64,000 bases of DNA from Neobacillus bataviensis LMG 21833 (GTDB lineage: Bacteria; Bacillota; Bacilli; Bacillales; Cytobacillaceae), in the NCBI RefSeq assembly GCF_000307875.1, contig NZ_AJLS01000114.1, positions 1 through 64,000 on the forward strand. Direction: 5' to 3'. A program made the position numbers and the translations under genes. Below are positions 16,543-25,302 of this stretch, in pieces; position 1 is the first letter of the stretch; every line of letters starts with the position of its first letter. The notes under the pieces are model-generated. The model ran no database searches. It was not told where the DNA came from and saw only the letters and a program-made list of their open reading frames with translations.

Positions 16543-17649
16543 ATGAAATCAAAGACAGAGTTAAGAATTGCTATTATCGGTAGTGGAATTGGCGGGGCAT
16601 CAGCAGCGGTAGCTTTACGTCATGCGGGATTTAATGTTGATGTCTATGAGCAAGCATCAGCAATAAAAGAGGTAGGAGCAGGCATCGGTTTGCGTCCGCC
16701 ATCCATCCGTTATTTCAAGAAATGGGGGCTTCTAGAGGAAATTGAAAGGGTAACCCATAAAAGCGTGTTAATGGAAATCCTTTCAGTTCAAGGAGAGGTA
16801 TTACTTGAGGAAAAATGGCCTGCGTTAACAGATGACCCGGAAGAAAAATGGGCGAGATTAATCCATCGCGCAGACTGTCTGGACACGTTAATTAATGCAA
16901 TACCTTCTGAGTTCATCCATTTAAACCACAAATGTAAAAATATCGTTCGCTATGAAGATTATGCAGAAATTGAGTTTGATAACGGTGTCAAAGTGGAAGC
17001 CGATTTGGTTATTGCTGCAGACGGTATTCGATCCTTAACTCGTTCTCTATTTTTCAGTCAAGCTGAGCCGGTTTTCCACGGTTACCATGCTTACCGAGCT
17101 CTTGTGAATGAGGATGAAACATATGGTTTAGCTTCTGAGAACACATTGAGAATTTTCTGTGATGATAAAATCAATTATTATTTACTGCCGTTAAAATATC
17201 GGAAACAAGTTTCGGTTGATATTACCGTCCCACACGAAGACAGATCAGGCAGACCGAACGTACCGAAAGAAGACATGCTCAACCAATTAAAGCATTTCCA
17301 CCCTGGCCTTCAGAAGATTGCAGAAAATATAAATCACTTTGATGTTCGGTCACTATACGATATCGACCCAGTCGAACAGTGGACGAATAGTTGTATCGCA
17401 CTGCTTGGGGATGCCGCACATTCGATGCTTCATAACCAAGGTCAAGGTGCAAATATGGCCATCCAAGACGCAGGGGTATTGGCAGAATGTTTACTTGAAG
17501 CCGATAGCGTTGAAGAAGCTTTACAAAAATATGAGTCTCTAAGAAAACCAATCGGAACTTTATTTCAAAATCTATCTCGCCAGTTCCATAGTGATAAGGA
17601 AGAAACTGCTTTCCCTGAAAAGGAATTTCTTGAAAAGACTCATGAGTAA
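16543..17649 (+). CDS. FAD-dependent aromatic monooxygenase (salicylate hydroxylase-like)
   Basis: This single-component flavoprotein hydroxylase of 368 residues has the FAD dinucleotide fold at AIIGSGIGGASAAVALRHAG, followed by VGAGIGLRPPSIRYF. The second FAD motif is LLGDAAHSMLHNQGQGANMAIQDA. It should use NAD(P)H and O2 to hydroxylate an aromatic acid or similar ring. AGGAGG precedes the ATG. A cre-like site lies upstream at 16411. It differs clearly from the 3-hydroxybenzoate hydroxylase at 52.4 kb, so a different substrate is likely. Confidence 0.88.
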   Translation: MKSKTELRIAIIGSGIGGASAAVALRHAGFNVDVYEQASAIKEVGAGIGLRPPSIRYFKKWGLLEEIERVTHKSVLMEILSVQGEVLLEEKWPALTDDPEEKWARLIHRADCLDTLINAIPSEFIHLNHKCKNIVRYEDYAEIEFDNGVKVEADLVIAADGIRSLTRSLFFSQAEPVFHGYHAYRALVNEDETYGLASENTLRIFCDDKINYYLLPLKYRKQVSVDITVPHEDRSGRPNVPKEDMLNQLKHFHPGLQKIAENINHFDVRSLYDIDPVEQWTNSCIALLGDAAHSMLHNQGQGANMAIQDAGVLAECLLEADSVEEALQKYESLRKPIGTLFQNLSRQFHSDKEETAFPEKEFLEKTHE

Positions 17650-17781
17650 AGTGATATAAAAGAAAACCAAATAGGATTTACCAAATTATTAAAATAGATT
17701 TCTGAGTATTAGCTAACATTGGAATATTTGTCCCTTATTTAGTCAAATTAGGGACAAATTGAAATAAGGAGGTTATCGCAG

Positions 17782-18708
17782 ATGCCTGTACATCCCGAGA
17801 TTAAAAAGATATTGGATTCCATACCACAATTTGATACTAAACCGAAAATCATTCCGGAAGAACATAGAAAAATGTTCGATGCACCCATTTTACCTGTTGA
17901 AAAACGTGTGCAAGTTTATTCTGTTGAAGAAAGAACTATCCCGACTGCTGAAGCAGATATAGAAGTTCGAATTTATACGCCGGAGGAAGCAGAAGCTTAT
18001 CCACTTCTCATGTATTTTCATGGGGGAGCCTTCTTCTCTGGAAATTTAGAAAGTCATGATGAAATCGTTCGCCCGATTTGCAAGGAATCCGGTTATAAAG
18101 TCATATCTGTTGGTTACCGTCTTGCTCCTGAACACCCATTTCCAGCACCATTAGAAGATTGCTATAACGTAACAAAATGGGCAGCTGAAAATAAGGATGA
18201 ATTGAAATGGGATGGCAAGAATCTCGCTCTTGCAGGTGATAGTGCGGGTGGTAACTTAGTTGCTGCTGTCTCATTAATGGCCCGTGACAAAAAGGAATTT
18301 ACCGTTACGAAACAAGTACTATATTATCCATCCCTAGACCTTGATGTAAGTGAATTTCGCTATCCATCATTAGTTGAAAATGGGAAGGGATATTTCGTTG
18401 AAAGCGATCAATTAGCTGAATATAACTCCTTCTATTTAATAGGGAATGTCGATACGGATAATCCGCTTGTGTCACCCATTCGAGAGGAAAATTTAAAAAG
18501 CCTTCCATCAGCACTTGTCATCACATCCGAATATGATCCCATGCGAGACGAAGGAGAACTATTTGCGGAGAAGTTAAAAAAATGTGGTGTTCATGTAGAA
18601 ACAAAACGGTATGAAGGTGCTACTCATGGCTTCTTAGGTAAATTTACGCATCTTGATGAATATAAAGACATTTACACACTTACAGCTAATTTTTTAAGTT
18701 CAAAGTAA
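17782..18708 (+). CDS. alpha/beta hydrolase, hormone-sensitive-lipase family esterase
   Basis: The 308-residue HSL-family carboxylesterase shows the oxyanion motif MYFHGGAFFSG, the nucleophile elbow ALAGDSAGGNLVAA, the acid region TSEYDPMRDEGE and the His in YEGATHGFLG. It acts on short-chain or aromatic esters in the cytosol. Start: ATG with AAGGAGG upstream. It lies in the catabolic island between the FAD monooxygenase and the MFS importer, and may release the free acid or phenol from an ester. Confidence 0.9.
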   Translation: MPVHPEIKKILDSIPQFDTKPKIIPEEHRKMFDAPILPVEKRVQVYSVEERTIPTAEADIEVRIYTPEEAEAYPLLMYFHGGAFFSGNLESHDEIVRPICKESGYKVISVGYRLAPEHPFPAPLEDCYNVTKWAAENKDELKWDGKNLALAGDSAGGNLVAAVSLMARDKKEFTVTKQVLYYPSLDLDVSEFRYPSLVENGKGYFVESDQLAEYNSFYLIGNVDTDNPLVSPIREENLKSLPSALVITSEYDPMRDEGELFAEKLKKCGVHVETKRYEGATHGFLGKFTHLDEYKDIYTLTANFLSSK

Positions 18709-18727
18709 GGAATACTGGTTTAACCAC

Positions 18728-18777
18728 GGAAGTGATTATCGCAATAGGAATCATAGACATTGCGATTAATCACTTCC
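18728..18777 (+). terminator. long hairpin after the esterase gene
   Basis: GGAAGTGATTATCGCAAT pairs with ATTGCGATTAATCACTTCC, with one bulged base. The T-rich tail is weak, so it may act as a transcript-stabilising hairpin rather than a strong terminator. Confidence 0.6.
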
Positions 18778-18905
18778 ATATTATAATTTTAGCCTTCAAA
18801 AAAACTTCTACATCATGAAAAAAACCGCAGATAATATTCTTAATATTCCGAATTTGATTTTATAGTCGATAAAAATATAAGTATTTAAGGAAGGTGTTTT
18901 ATTTT

Positions 18906-20159
18906 ATGGAAAAGAAAAAGTTTTGGACGTATGAAAATAAGTTAGTGGTAATCGTCTTCTTTACGATCGGATTCGTATTCTTTGACCGTTTAGCAATTAA
19001 CTACCTATTTCCAATGATATCAGTAGATTTAGGACTAAACTACACGCAATTAGGTTTACTGGGAGCAGCTCTTGCGTTAACTTGGTCAGTTTCTGGTCCA
19101 TTAGGTGGATTTATTTCAGATAAAGTGAAGAGTAAGAAATCAATGTTAGCCATTTTAGTATTCGCATTCTCGGTTGTTTCATTAATGCACGGTTTAGCAC
19201 AATCATTTGCCATGTTATTCGTCCTACGTCTATTAATGGGGATTGTAGAAGGTCCACTGATTCCGCAAACCCAATCAATTTTAGCAATGGAATCGTCGGA
19301 GCGTCGAAAGGGATTTAACTTAGGTTTCACAATGAACACAAGTAACGCTTTATTCGGTAGTATTTTAGCGCCTGTAGTAATCGTGGCATTAGCAACAAAT
19401 TTTGACTGGCATACTGCATTTTATTTAACGATTATTCCGGGGATTATTTTAAGCTTTGTCATCTTCAAATCAGTTAAGAACCCAGATCAAGCGAAATTCC
19501 ATGCTATGCATGCTATTAAATCGACTGAAAAAGTTAAAGTAAAAGATGTTCTTAAGCACCGTAATATTTGGTTATCAATTGTTGTTTTCAGCTTAGTTAT
19601 GACAACGCTTATGGCATTCCAAATTTTTGGGCCAACGTATTTAGTACAAGCAAAAGGGTTATCTGATACAACTATGAGTTTCGTAATGGCATCATTCGGG
19701 GTTGGATATGCAATCTTCGGTTTCTTAATCCCAACAATTTCAGAGCGTACTGGACGTAAACCAGCTTCTTTAGTTTCTGGCTTGTTGTTAATTCTTATCC
19801 CACTAGCTATCGTTTTCGTGGATTCAATTCCATTAATGATGCTCCTTTTATTCATTGGTTCGGCTGGTTCAGGTGTCATTGGTATGTCAATGTCCGTTAT
19901 TCCAGTTGAGTCTGTTCCTTTACAATACTCAGGTCTTGCCATCGGTTTAACTATCGGAATCGGTGAGTTAATCGGTGGATTCCTAAATCCAATGGTGAAT
20001 GGTGCTTTAGCAGATATGTTTGGTATTCAAACACCATTATTCGTAGCTGCTGGTGCCGCTGTCTTGGCATTACTATTCTCATTCTTCTTCAAAGAAACAG
20101 CACCAGCCAAGGTTCAATCAACACAAGGGCAAGATGTCAAAACTGGTTTCCCAGTATAA
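18906..20159 (+). CDS. MFS transporter, anion/aromatic-acid symporter type
   Basis: The 417-residue, 12-segment permease resembles the ACS/AAHS branch. It has GGFISDKVKSKK (motif A), RLLMGIVEGPLIPQTQSI and, in the second half, FLIPTISERTGRKPASLVSG. These carriers take up aromatic or organic acids with protons. ATG 18906 follows AAGGAAGG by 11 bases; the in-frame GTG at 18894 overlaps that site and is rejected. Its position after hydroxylase and esterase genes suggests it imports the pathway substrate. Confidence 0.87.
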   Translation: MEKKKFWTYENKLVVIVFFTIGFVFFDRLAINYLFPMISVDLGLNYTQLGLLGAALALTWSVSGPLGGFISDKVKSKKSMLAILVFAFSVVSLMHGLAQSFAMLFVLRLLMGIVEGPLIPQTQSILAMESSERRKGFNLGFTMNTSNALFGSILAPVVIVALATNFDWHTAFYLTIIPGIILSFVIFKSVKNPDQAKFHAMHAIKSTEKVKVKDVLKHRNIWLSIVVFSLVMTTLMAFQIFGPTYLVQAKGLSDTTMSFVMASFGVGYAIFGFLIPTISERTGRKPASLVSGLLLILIPLAIVFVDSIPLMMLLLFIGSAGSGVIGMSMSVIPVESVPLQYSGLAIGLTIGIGELIGGFLNPMVNGALADMFGIQTPLFVAAGAAVLALLFSFFFKETAPAKVQSTQGQDVKTGFPV

Positions 20160-20174
20160 ATTTCGATTGTAAGC

Positions 20175-20225
20175 AACAACTTAGCCCACTTCTTCTGGAA
20201 AGACGCGGGCTAAGTTGTTTTTATT
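20175..20225 (+). terminator. terminator after MFS gene
   Basis: AACAACTTAGCCC pairs perfectly with GGGCTAAGTTGTT, followed by a T-rich tail. Confidence 0.88.
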
Positions 20226-20246
20226 CTATTTTAGGGGGGACATTTG

Positions 20247-21092
20247 TTGTTTAAAAAAAATAATATGGAAGTATATCCTGTTATCGTTCCGGCCTCTAAC
20301 AAATTGAAAAGTTTTAACTTTTTCTTAGTTAAACATAAGAATTCCTTAACGTTAATTGATGCTGGATTGAACACGGATGATTGCTGGAATGCCTTACAAA
20401 AGACCTTAAAGAAATATGACTACACACTTACTGATCTTACAGGAATTTATCTAACTCATCATCATACAGACCACATAGGCTTAGTTAACCGAATTTTATC
20501 CACTCATTCCATTCCCGTATATGCCCACCCTTACGCCATCCTTGTACTGAAAAGAGACACAGAATATATAAAAATGAGGGTAGAGTTTTTTAGAAAGCTA
20601 TACCAAGAAATGGGATGTGGTGAAAATGGGGAAAAACATGTAACTGATTTACGTAATCCAATTATTCTAGATGAGGATAAAAAGATCCATTGTGAAATCC
20701 AAGATATGAACGATCACCCATTTTGGGGATTTGATCTTTTGGAAATTCCAGGTCATTCTCCAGACCAGGTCGCATTTTATAACAAAGAGTGTAAGTGGTT
20801 ATTTTCAGGCGATTTAGTCATTGAAAATATTCCAAGTAATGCCTTCGTTGAGCCAGATTTTAATGGAGTCCGTACAAAATCCTTAGTGCAACAAAAGCTG
20901 TCATTAGAAAAATGTTTATCATTGAACGTAGAGCTCATTTTTTCCGGCCACGGTAATATCATAGAAAATCCTGCTGATTTATTAAAAGAAAGAATAAAAG
21001 AAATTGATGAAAAAGCTAACAAATACCAAAACACTATTAAATCCGGAAAATCAACCGCAAGTGGAATTGCCCAATTCCTATATAAAGAATAG
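20247..21092 (+). CDS. metallo-beta-lactamase-fold hydrolase (second in island)
   Basis: The 281-residue MBL-fold protein carries the metal motif LTHHHTDHIGL, a later His in EIPGHSPDQVAFY and Asp in FSGDLVIENI, plus the C-terminal FSGHGNIIEN. It fits the RNase-Z/lactonase-like MBL hydrolases that open thioesters or lactones. The start is likely TTG 20247, seven bases after AGGGGGG; TTG 20244 is too close, and the ATG at 20265 is too far. Whether it acts with the 13.3-kb MBL protein is unknown. Confidence 0.83.
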   Translation: MFKKNNMEVYPVIVPASNKLKSFNFFLVKHKNSLTLIDAGLNTDDCWNALQKTLKKYDYTLTDLTGIYLTHHHTDHIGLVNRILSTHSIPVYAHPYAILVLKRDTEYIKMRVEFFRKLYQEMGCGENGEKHVTDLRNPIILDEDKKIHCEIQDMNDHPFWGFDLLEIPGHSPDQVAFYNKECKWLFSGDLVIENIPSNAFVEPDFNGVRTKSLVQQKLSLEKCLSLNVELIFSGHGNIIENPADLLKERIKEIDEKANKYQNTIKSGKSTASGIAQFLYKE

Positions 21093-21246
21093 GTTGAAAA
21101 GCAGTTTTTCATTATTATGTCTGAAGTTATTGGTTATTTAGATTATCTCGAATTTCAGGGGAAAATTAATAAGGAAATGAGGAAAGGAATTTGGCATTAT
21201 TATTGCGAATAAATCGCTGATTGGCTTTATTATTTCTATAAAGAGG

Positions 21247-21296
21247 CTGGCTAAAAAGGTCGTTGAATATGACTTTTGAGCCAGTTCTTTCTTTTT
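21247..21296 (+). terminator. terminator upstream of tetR
   Basis: CTGGCTAAAAAGGTC pairs with GACTTTTGAGCCAG, with one extra base, followed by TTCTTTCTTTTT. Confidence 0.82.
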
Positions 21297-21378
21297 AAAC
21301 TCAATTTGAACCCCATTTGGTTATTAACTTATTGAAAAATCTTGAAATTGGGAAAGTCTTTTTGATAGAGTAATGGAA

Positions 21379-21392
21379 AGACCGGTTGGTTT
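21379..21392 (+). promoter_or_regulatory. candidate autoregulatory TetR operator
   Basis: AGACCGGTTGGTTT lies 20 bp before the chosen tetR start and resembles AGACCGACTGGTCT at 6869-6882 (10 of 14 bases). The intervening geometry suits steric repression. Confidence 0.55.
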
Positions 21393-21411
21393 GAAGGGGG
21401 TTACTAAAGAG

Positions 21412-21972
21412 ATGGACACAAAATCATTGATAATCGACATCACAACCACCCTTTTCCAACAAAAAGGATATAAGGGTGTAGGGTTAAACGAAATATTAAA
21501 AGTATGTAACATTTCTAAGGGGTCATTTTATCATCACTTTCCTAATGGAAAAGAAGAAGCACTTATTGCTTGCCTTCAGTCAATGAGTGAAGCAATTACT
21601 TCGGATATAGAGGATATTTTTAACCGATATCCAACTACTGAAGAGGCGACAAAGAAGATGATTGAAAAAGTAATAGGTATCTTTGAACGGGAAGGTACGA
21701 TTACCAGTTGTACAATTAGCAGTATCGTTAGCGAGATGGAATCGTTAAGTGATCAAGTCCGACATACCTGTTCGGATCTTTACATAAAGATGCAGCGGAT
21801 TTATTCTGCTAAGTTGGCAGCAGACGGGTTTTCGAAAGAAACAGCTAATTCCATTGCTGTCATGATGAATGCTTCTATTGAAGGTGCGATTATGCTTTGT
21901 TTAACCCAAAATTCAAGCGAACCACTGACGGTCATTTCAAATTTATTACCCAAACTATTGAAGAAGGTTTAG
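21412..21972 (+). CDS. TetR-family repressor, LmrA/YxaF (QdoR) type
   Basis: The 186-residue repressor has an N-terminal TetR helix-turn-helix with the family-specific block NISKGSFYHHFPNGKEEALI. The C-terminal IEGAIMLCLTQ...LLPKLLKKV matches the LmrA/YxaF C-terminal domain. In Bacillus subtilis those repressors respond to flavonoids and control quercetin dioxygenase and a drug pump. ATG 21412 is preferred: the ATG at 21373 lies upstream of the operator. The operator seen here recurs twice before the phosphotriesterase operon, so an aromatic inducer is inferred. Confidence 0.88.
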   Translation: MDTKSLIIDITTTLFQQKGYKGVGLNEILKVCNISKGSFYHHFPNGKEEALIACLQSMSEAITSDIEDIFNRYPTTEEATKKMIEKVIGIFEREGTITSCTISSIVSEMESLSDQVRHTCSDLYIKMQRIYSAKLAADGFSKETANSIAVMMNASIEGAIMLCLTQNSSEPLTVISNLLPKLLKKV

Positions 21973-22019
21973 TTACTGGTTTCAGTAAGCCGTGCTCAAT
22001 TTCTTATTAATGCATCTTT

Positions 22020-22170
22020 GATGAAGACCGCTTACACGGAATTTATTCGGAATTTTGGTCTTCATTCGCTTTATGAAGACATTTTTGCTGGCTTCGAATC
22101 AGGGATTTGGTCTTCATCACCTCGATGAAGACCATTTTGCAGGTATTCGCAGAGGGTTTTGGTCTTCATA
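22020..22170. repeat. 52-bp hairpin repeat array, GAAGACC family (three copies)
   Basis: GAAGAC starts at 22023, 22075 and 22127, exactly 52 bp apart. GGTCTTCAT and ATGAAGAC(C) form 23-nt hairpins between neighbouring units. The same family reappears at 63.0-63.2 kb. After it, 22190-22300 carries scattered CGGAATT/ATTCCG elements with spacings of about 51 and 40 and no gene. Confidence 0.85.
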
Positions 22171-22338
22171 AATATAAAAACTGACATTACATCGGAATTC
22201 GTTCCCATTATGACATAATTCCGACCACTTATTACTCATTTTTCGGAATTTACAACATTTTCTGGATATTAATTGATATTCCTCGGAACTTAATTAGCTT
22301 TATCCGGGTTATAATTTCACAATTATTCAGTTTTATAG

Positions 22339-23835
22339 TCAACTTTCTACAGCTGAGTTCGTATGGTGCTCCCGCTCTTCTATGATCTTCTCTTGCTTCG
22401 ATACACTCTTTTTAGGCATAAATAAATTCACAAGGAACGCAATAATCACTAAAACGACGGTAAAAATGTATGCATCACTTGTGCCGAGTATCGAAGATTC
22501 TATTATTAGCTGGGATTTGGACTGCACATTGCCAGAATGAATTAACTCTGCGGCATAGCTTTTCGTTCGGGATGTCATAATGGTTACCACTAGTGCAATC
22601 CCAATCGAACCTGCTACTTGGCGGACGGTGTTAGATACAGCTGAACCGTGAGAATGCAGGTGTTTAGGAAGAGCATTCAATCCGGCAGTCGTAATAGGCA
22701 TTGTGATGAAAGACATCCCAATTCGTAAGATGATGGTTCGAATCATCAAATAGCTATAACTAGTGGTTTCACTTAAATCTGTAACTTCCCATGATGCAAC
22801 GATAATAAAGACCAGACCAATAATCGCCAGCGGTTTTACGCCAAATTTATCGAATAAGCGACCCGATACAGGTGACATGAAAGCATTTATTAATGCACCC
22901 GGCAGTAACAGTAAGCCCGTTTCAAGGACTGTATATCCTCTGCTTGATTGCAGATAGATAGGCAGTAAAATCATATCCGCATACATGACCATTGTCACCA
23001 AAACATTAACGATGGTTGTCATCGTGAACATTCTATCGCTGAAGACTTGAAGATTTAACAAAGGATCCTTCGACGTTAGCTGACGCCAGCAGAAGAGTAG
23101 TAGAAAAAGAACACCGACAGCTAAGCAGATCAGCACCCAAGCGCTTCCCCAGCCTTTGTCACCTGCAATGCTGAATCCATAAAGTAACGCGCCAAACCCT
23201 GCAGTGGACAGAATAATGCTGTTAATATCGAGCTTGGGTTTGGATGTTTCCGATACATTTACTAGAAATTTAGCGGCTAAAGCGATTACGATGGCGACAA
23301 GCGGGAACATGCCGATAAATAACCATCGCCATGAAAAATGTTCAATAATGAATCCGGCCAAGGTCGGACCAATCGCTGGTGCAAAAATCATCACAAGTCC
23401 GAGCGTTCCCATTGCCGTTCCACGGTTTTCTACAGGAAACACCACAAGTACGACCATCATTAATAGGGGCATAATAATACCGGCTCCGGCAGCTTGAATC
23501 ATTCGACCAATTAATAAAAATGCGAAGCTAGGGGCAATGGCATTAATGAAAGTACCTACCAACAACAAAAGCATTGAACTGATAAAGAGTTGCCGAGTGG
23601 TAAATCGTTTCATTAAAAAGGCAGTCACTGGAATTAAAATACCATTCACCAGCATAAAGCCAGTTGAAAGCCATTGAACGGTTGTGGCAGAAACCTCAAA
23701 TTGCTTCATCAAATCTGGTAAAGCAACGTTTAATATCGTCTGATTCAAGACTGAAAGAAATGAGCCTAAGAGTAAGACGAATAGAAGAAGACCCTTTTTA
23801 ATTTGGTGATTAGGTTGATCCATGATCTCATACAC
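22339..23835 (-). CDS. MFS drug:H+ antiporter, DHA2/LmrB-EmrB type
   Basis: The protein of about 498 residues and 14 segments has STGFMLVNGILIPVTAFLMKRF, IGRMIQAAGAGIIMPLLMM and APAIGPTLAGFI. It shares the layout and many residues of the pump at 3.8 kb, suggesting paralogy. It probably exports hydrophobic toxins or drugs. The start is GTG 23835, close to AAAGGG, or ATG 23823; neither has ideal spacing. A divergent tetR 185 bp away is the likely regulator. Confidence 0.9.
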   Translation of the reverse strand: MYEIMDQPNHQIKKGLLLFVLLLGSFLSVLNQTILNVALPDLMKQFEVSATTVQWLSTGFMLVNGILIPVTAFLMKRFTTRQLFISSMLLLLVGTFINAIAPSFAFLLIGRMIQAAGAGIIMPLLMMVVLVVFPVENRGTAMGTLGLVMIFAPAIGPTLAGFIIEHFSWRWLFIGMFPLVAIVIALAAKFLVNVSETSKPKLDINSIILSTAGFGALLYGFSIAGDKGWGSAWVLICLAVGVLFLLLFCWRQLTSKDPLLNLQVFSDRMFTMTTIVNVLVTMVMYADMILLPIYLQSSRGYTVLETGLLLLPGALINAFMSPVSGRLFDKFGVKPLAIIGLVFIIVASWEVTDLSETTSYSYLMIRTIILRIGMSFITMPITTAGLNALPKHLHSHGSAVSNTVRQVAGSIGIALVVTIMTSRTKSYAAELIHSGNVQSKSQLIIESSILGTSDAYIFTVVLVIIAFLVNLFMPKKSVSKQEKIIEEREHHTNSAVES

Positions 23836-24020
23836 GACCCTTTCTCTTTTTATATCTGATTGACAATAAGTTGTTTAATTGATACTGTGTCAATAAAGTA
23901 CATATTAACATGGGATAAGTGAAAATAGCCATTTACACTTTTAAGATAAATGTAGACTAATTGACAATTTATTAAATAAGTGTCGAAAAAATATAAAATC
24001 ATAGACAAAGGGCTGATTAA

Positions 24021-24587
24021 ATGTCTAACAACGAGAAGCCAAAGGTTGATCCTCGAATTAAACGGACAAAGAAAATGTTTAAAGATGCACTCATTTCATT
24101 GATTCAGGAAAATAGCGATAAAAGCAAATTGACTATCCAAACTATTGCTGATCGAGCTGAATTAAACCGTGCAACTTTCTACTTACATTATCAGGATATT
24201 GATGATTTAATGGAGCAAACGATTGATGAAATTCTTGAAGAGTTAAATATGACGATGGAGATTCCTTCCGAGGATAATCAGGCAACGAAAAAAGGAAACC
24301 TGTCACCCCGTAACCGGCTTATCTCTTTTCTAGAGCATTTTTATCAAAATGCCGGGCTCTACAATGTGATGCTGGAAAACAAGGATTTTCGCAAAAGAGT
24401 GCTCAGTATATTGCTAGATATCGTCACTTTTTGGGCTGAAGATAAAAAAGCAAAGGGCGGGGCGTTTAAGGTGCCTAATGAGATCATTGCTTCCTCGACA
24501 CTTGGCATCATCTCATGGTGGTTACAAGAAGGAACTCCTTATAGCCCAAGCTACTTAGCAGACCAGATCATTCTGATGTCCAAATAA
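24021..24587 (+). CDS. TetR-family repressor divergent from MFS pump
   Basis: The 188-residue protein has a TetR-type HTH (LTIQTIADRAELNRATFYLHYQDIDDLMEQ). The following ligand domain resembles the YsiA/TetR_C_8-like group (LISFLEHFYQNAGLYNVMLE). It most likely represses the neighbouring efflux gene. The 185-bp intergenic region carries TTGACA and TGTCAA copies (near 23870, 23890 and 23960) that could be operator arms or -35 boxes. The inducer is unknown. Confidence 0.87.
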   Translation: MSNNEKPKVDPRIKRTKKMFKDALISLIQENSDKSKLTIQTIADRAELNRATFYLHYQDIDDLMEQTIDEILEELNMTMEIPSEDNQATKKGNLSPRNRLISFLEHFYQNAGLYNVMLENKDFRKRVLSILLDIVTFWAEDKKAKGGAFKVPNEIIASSTLGIISWWLQEGTPYSPSYLADQIILMSK

Positions 24588-24609
24588 AAGGAAAATGGGA
24601 AATAAAAAG

Positions 24610-24660
24610 AAGGCAGACCCAAGGGGAAGTTCCCCCATCGGATCTGCCTTCATTTATTTT
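24610..24660. terminator. bidirectional terminator
   Basis: AAGGCAGA and TCTGCCTT form a stem, extended inwards by GGGGAA/TTCCCCC pairing. A T-rich tail exists on both strands. It serves tetR (+) and the small gene pair (-). Confidence 0.85.
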
Positions 24661-24767
24661 TGTTTAAAGTATTCCATAAAGGCATGGAAAATTTCTATGC
24701 CTTGGAAGGTGAGCATGCCTGCTGCTGATAATGAAAAGAAACCAATTAAGACAAAACGAATCCACAT
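24654..24767 (-). CDS. small membrane-type protein, 37 residues
   Basis: This short ORF is too small for routine ORF lists. It begins MWIRFVLIGFFSLSAAGMLT and ends with EYFKQK. It has one hydrophobic segment with a short amphipathic tail. AAGGGAGG lies about seven bases before the ATG, a strong signal, and the shared terminator follows at once. It lies 28 bp downstream of another small membrane-protein ORF on the same strand, so the two look like an operon. No function is recognised. Confidence 0.6.
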   Translation of the reverse strand: MWIRFVLIGFFSLSAAGMLTFQGIEIFHAFMEYFKQK

Positions 24768-24795
24768 ATTACTTCCTCCCTTATTTGGATTTTCC

Positions 24796-25116
24796 CTATA
24801 ATTTGGGAGGGAGGACTAAGTAGTTTGATTGATGAAATTTGGGGCTTAAAAAAACGTACTTTCCCCGAAATTGCTCGGATAACAAATGAAGTGGAATTAC
24901 CGCTGCAGTTATGCTGGAAATAAGTACAAAGAGTGTTTGCAGGCCGAGTGGCTGCTTTTTCTCATCGTCTGAAGGTGTCTTTACTGTCCAATCGTCTACG
25001 ACAATGATTGCTTTTATTTCTGCATGTGGGTGTGGAATGGTGCTGGAAAAGTGTAAAAAGTTGAAAGCAAAGAAGGCAAGCAGTAAGGGAATGGAAAGGG
25101 TACTTAATTTCTTAAT
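24796..25116 (-). CDS. putative two-segment membrane protein, 106 residues, non-standard start
   Basis: A continuous reading frame on the minus strand has no ATG, GTG or TTG near its 5' end. GGAAGGAG stands nine bases before an ATT at 25116, after which the protein reads KKLSTLSIPLLLAFFAFNF (a signal-like segment). A polar middle (IIVVDDWTVKTPSDDEKK) and a second hydrophobic segment (LQTLFVLISSITAAVIPLHL) follow, ending VLPPKL. Composition looks coding. Function is unknown. An ATT start or a nearby sequencing error would explain why it escapes standard calling. Confidence 0.5.
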   Translation of the reverse strand: MKKLSTLSIPLLLAFFAFNFLHFSSTIPHPHAEIKAIIVVDDWTVKTPSDDEKKQPLGLQTLFVLISSITAAVIPLHLLSEQFRGKYVFLSPKFHQSNYLVLPPKL

Positions 25117-25302
25117 CGATATCCACTCCTTCCAATGAGATTGTTTTAATCATATACACTTTTATTATATTTTAAAAGAAAAAAGTTCTGACAAATTATT
25201 TGGCTTTTGTTGAAAAAGGGCGCTTATCATGCCGTGGGTTTCGCAAGTACCTTGCATTGTGTTACAATCTTAGCTAGTCAAAACGTGTAAAGGAAGAAAT
25301 AA

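Noticed and set aside
22339-23835. Control of this pump by the TetR at 21.4 kb, as in the LmrA-LmrB pair
   Set aside because: No AGACC-N4-GGTCT operator lies in its promoter, and another tetR is divergent next to it.
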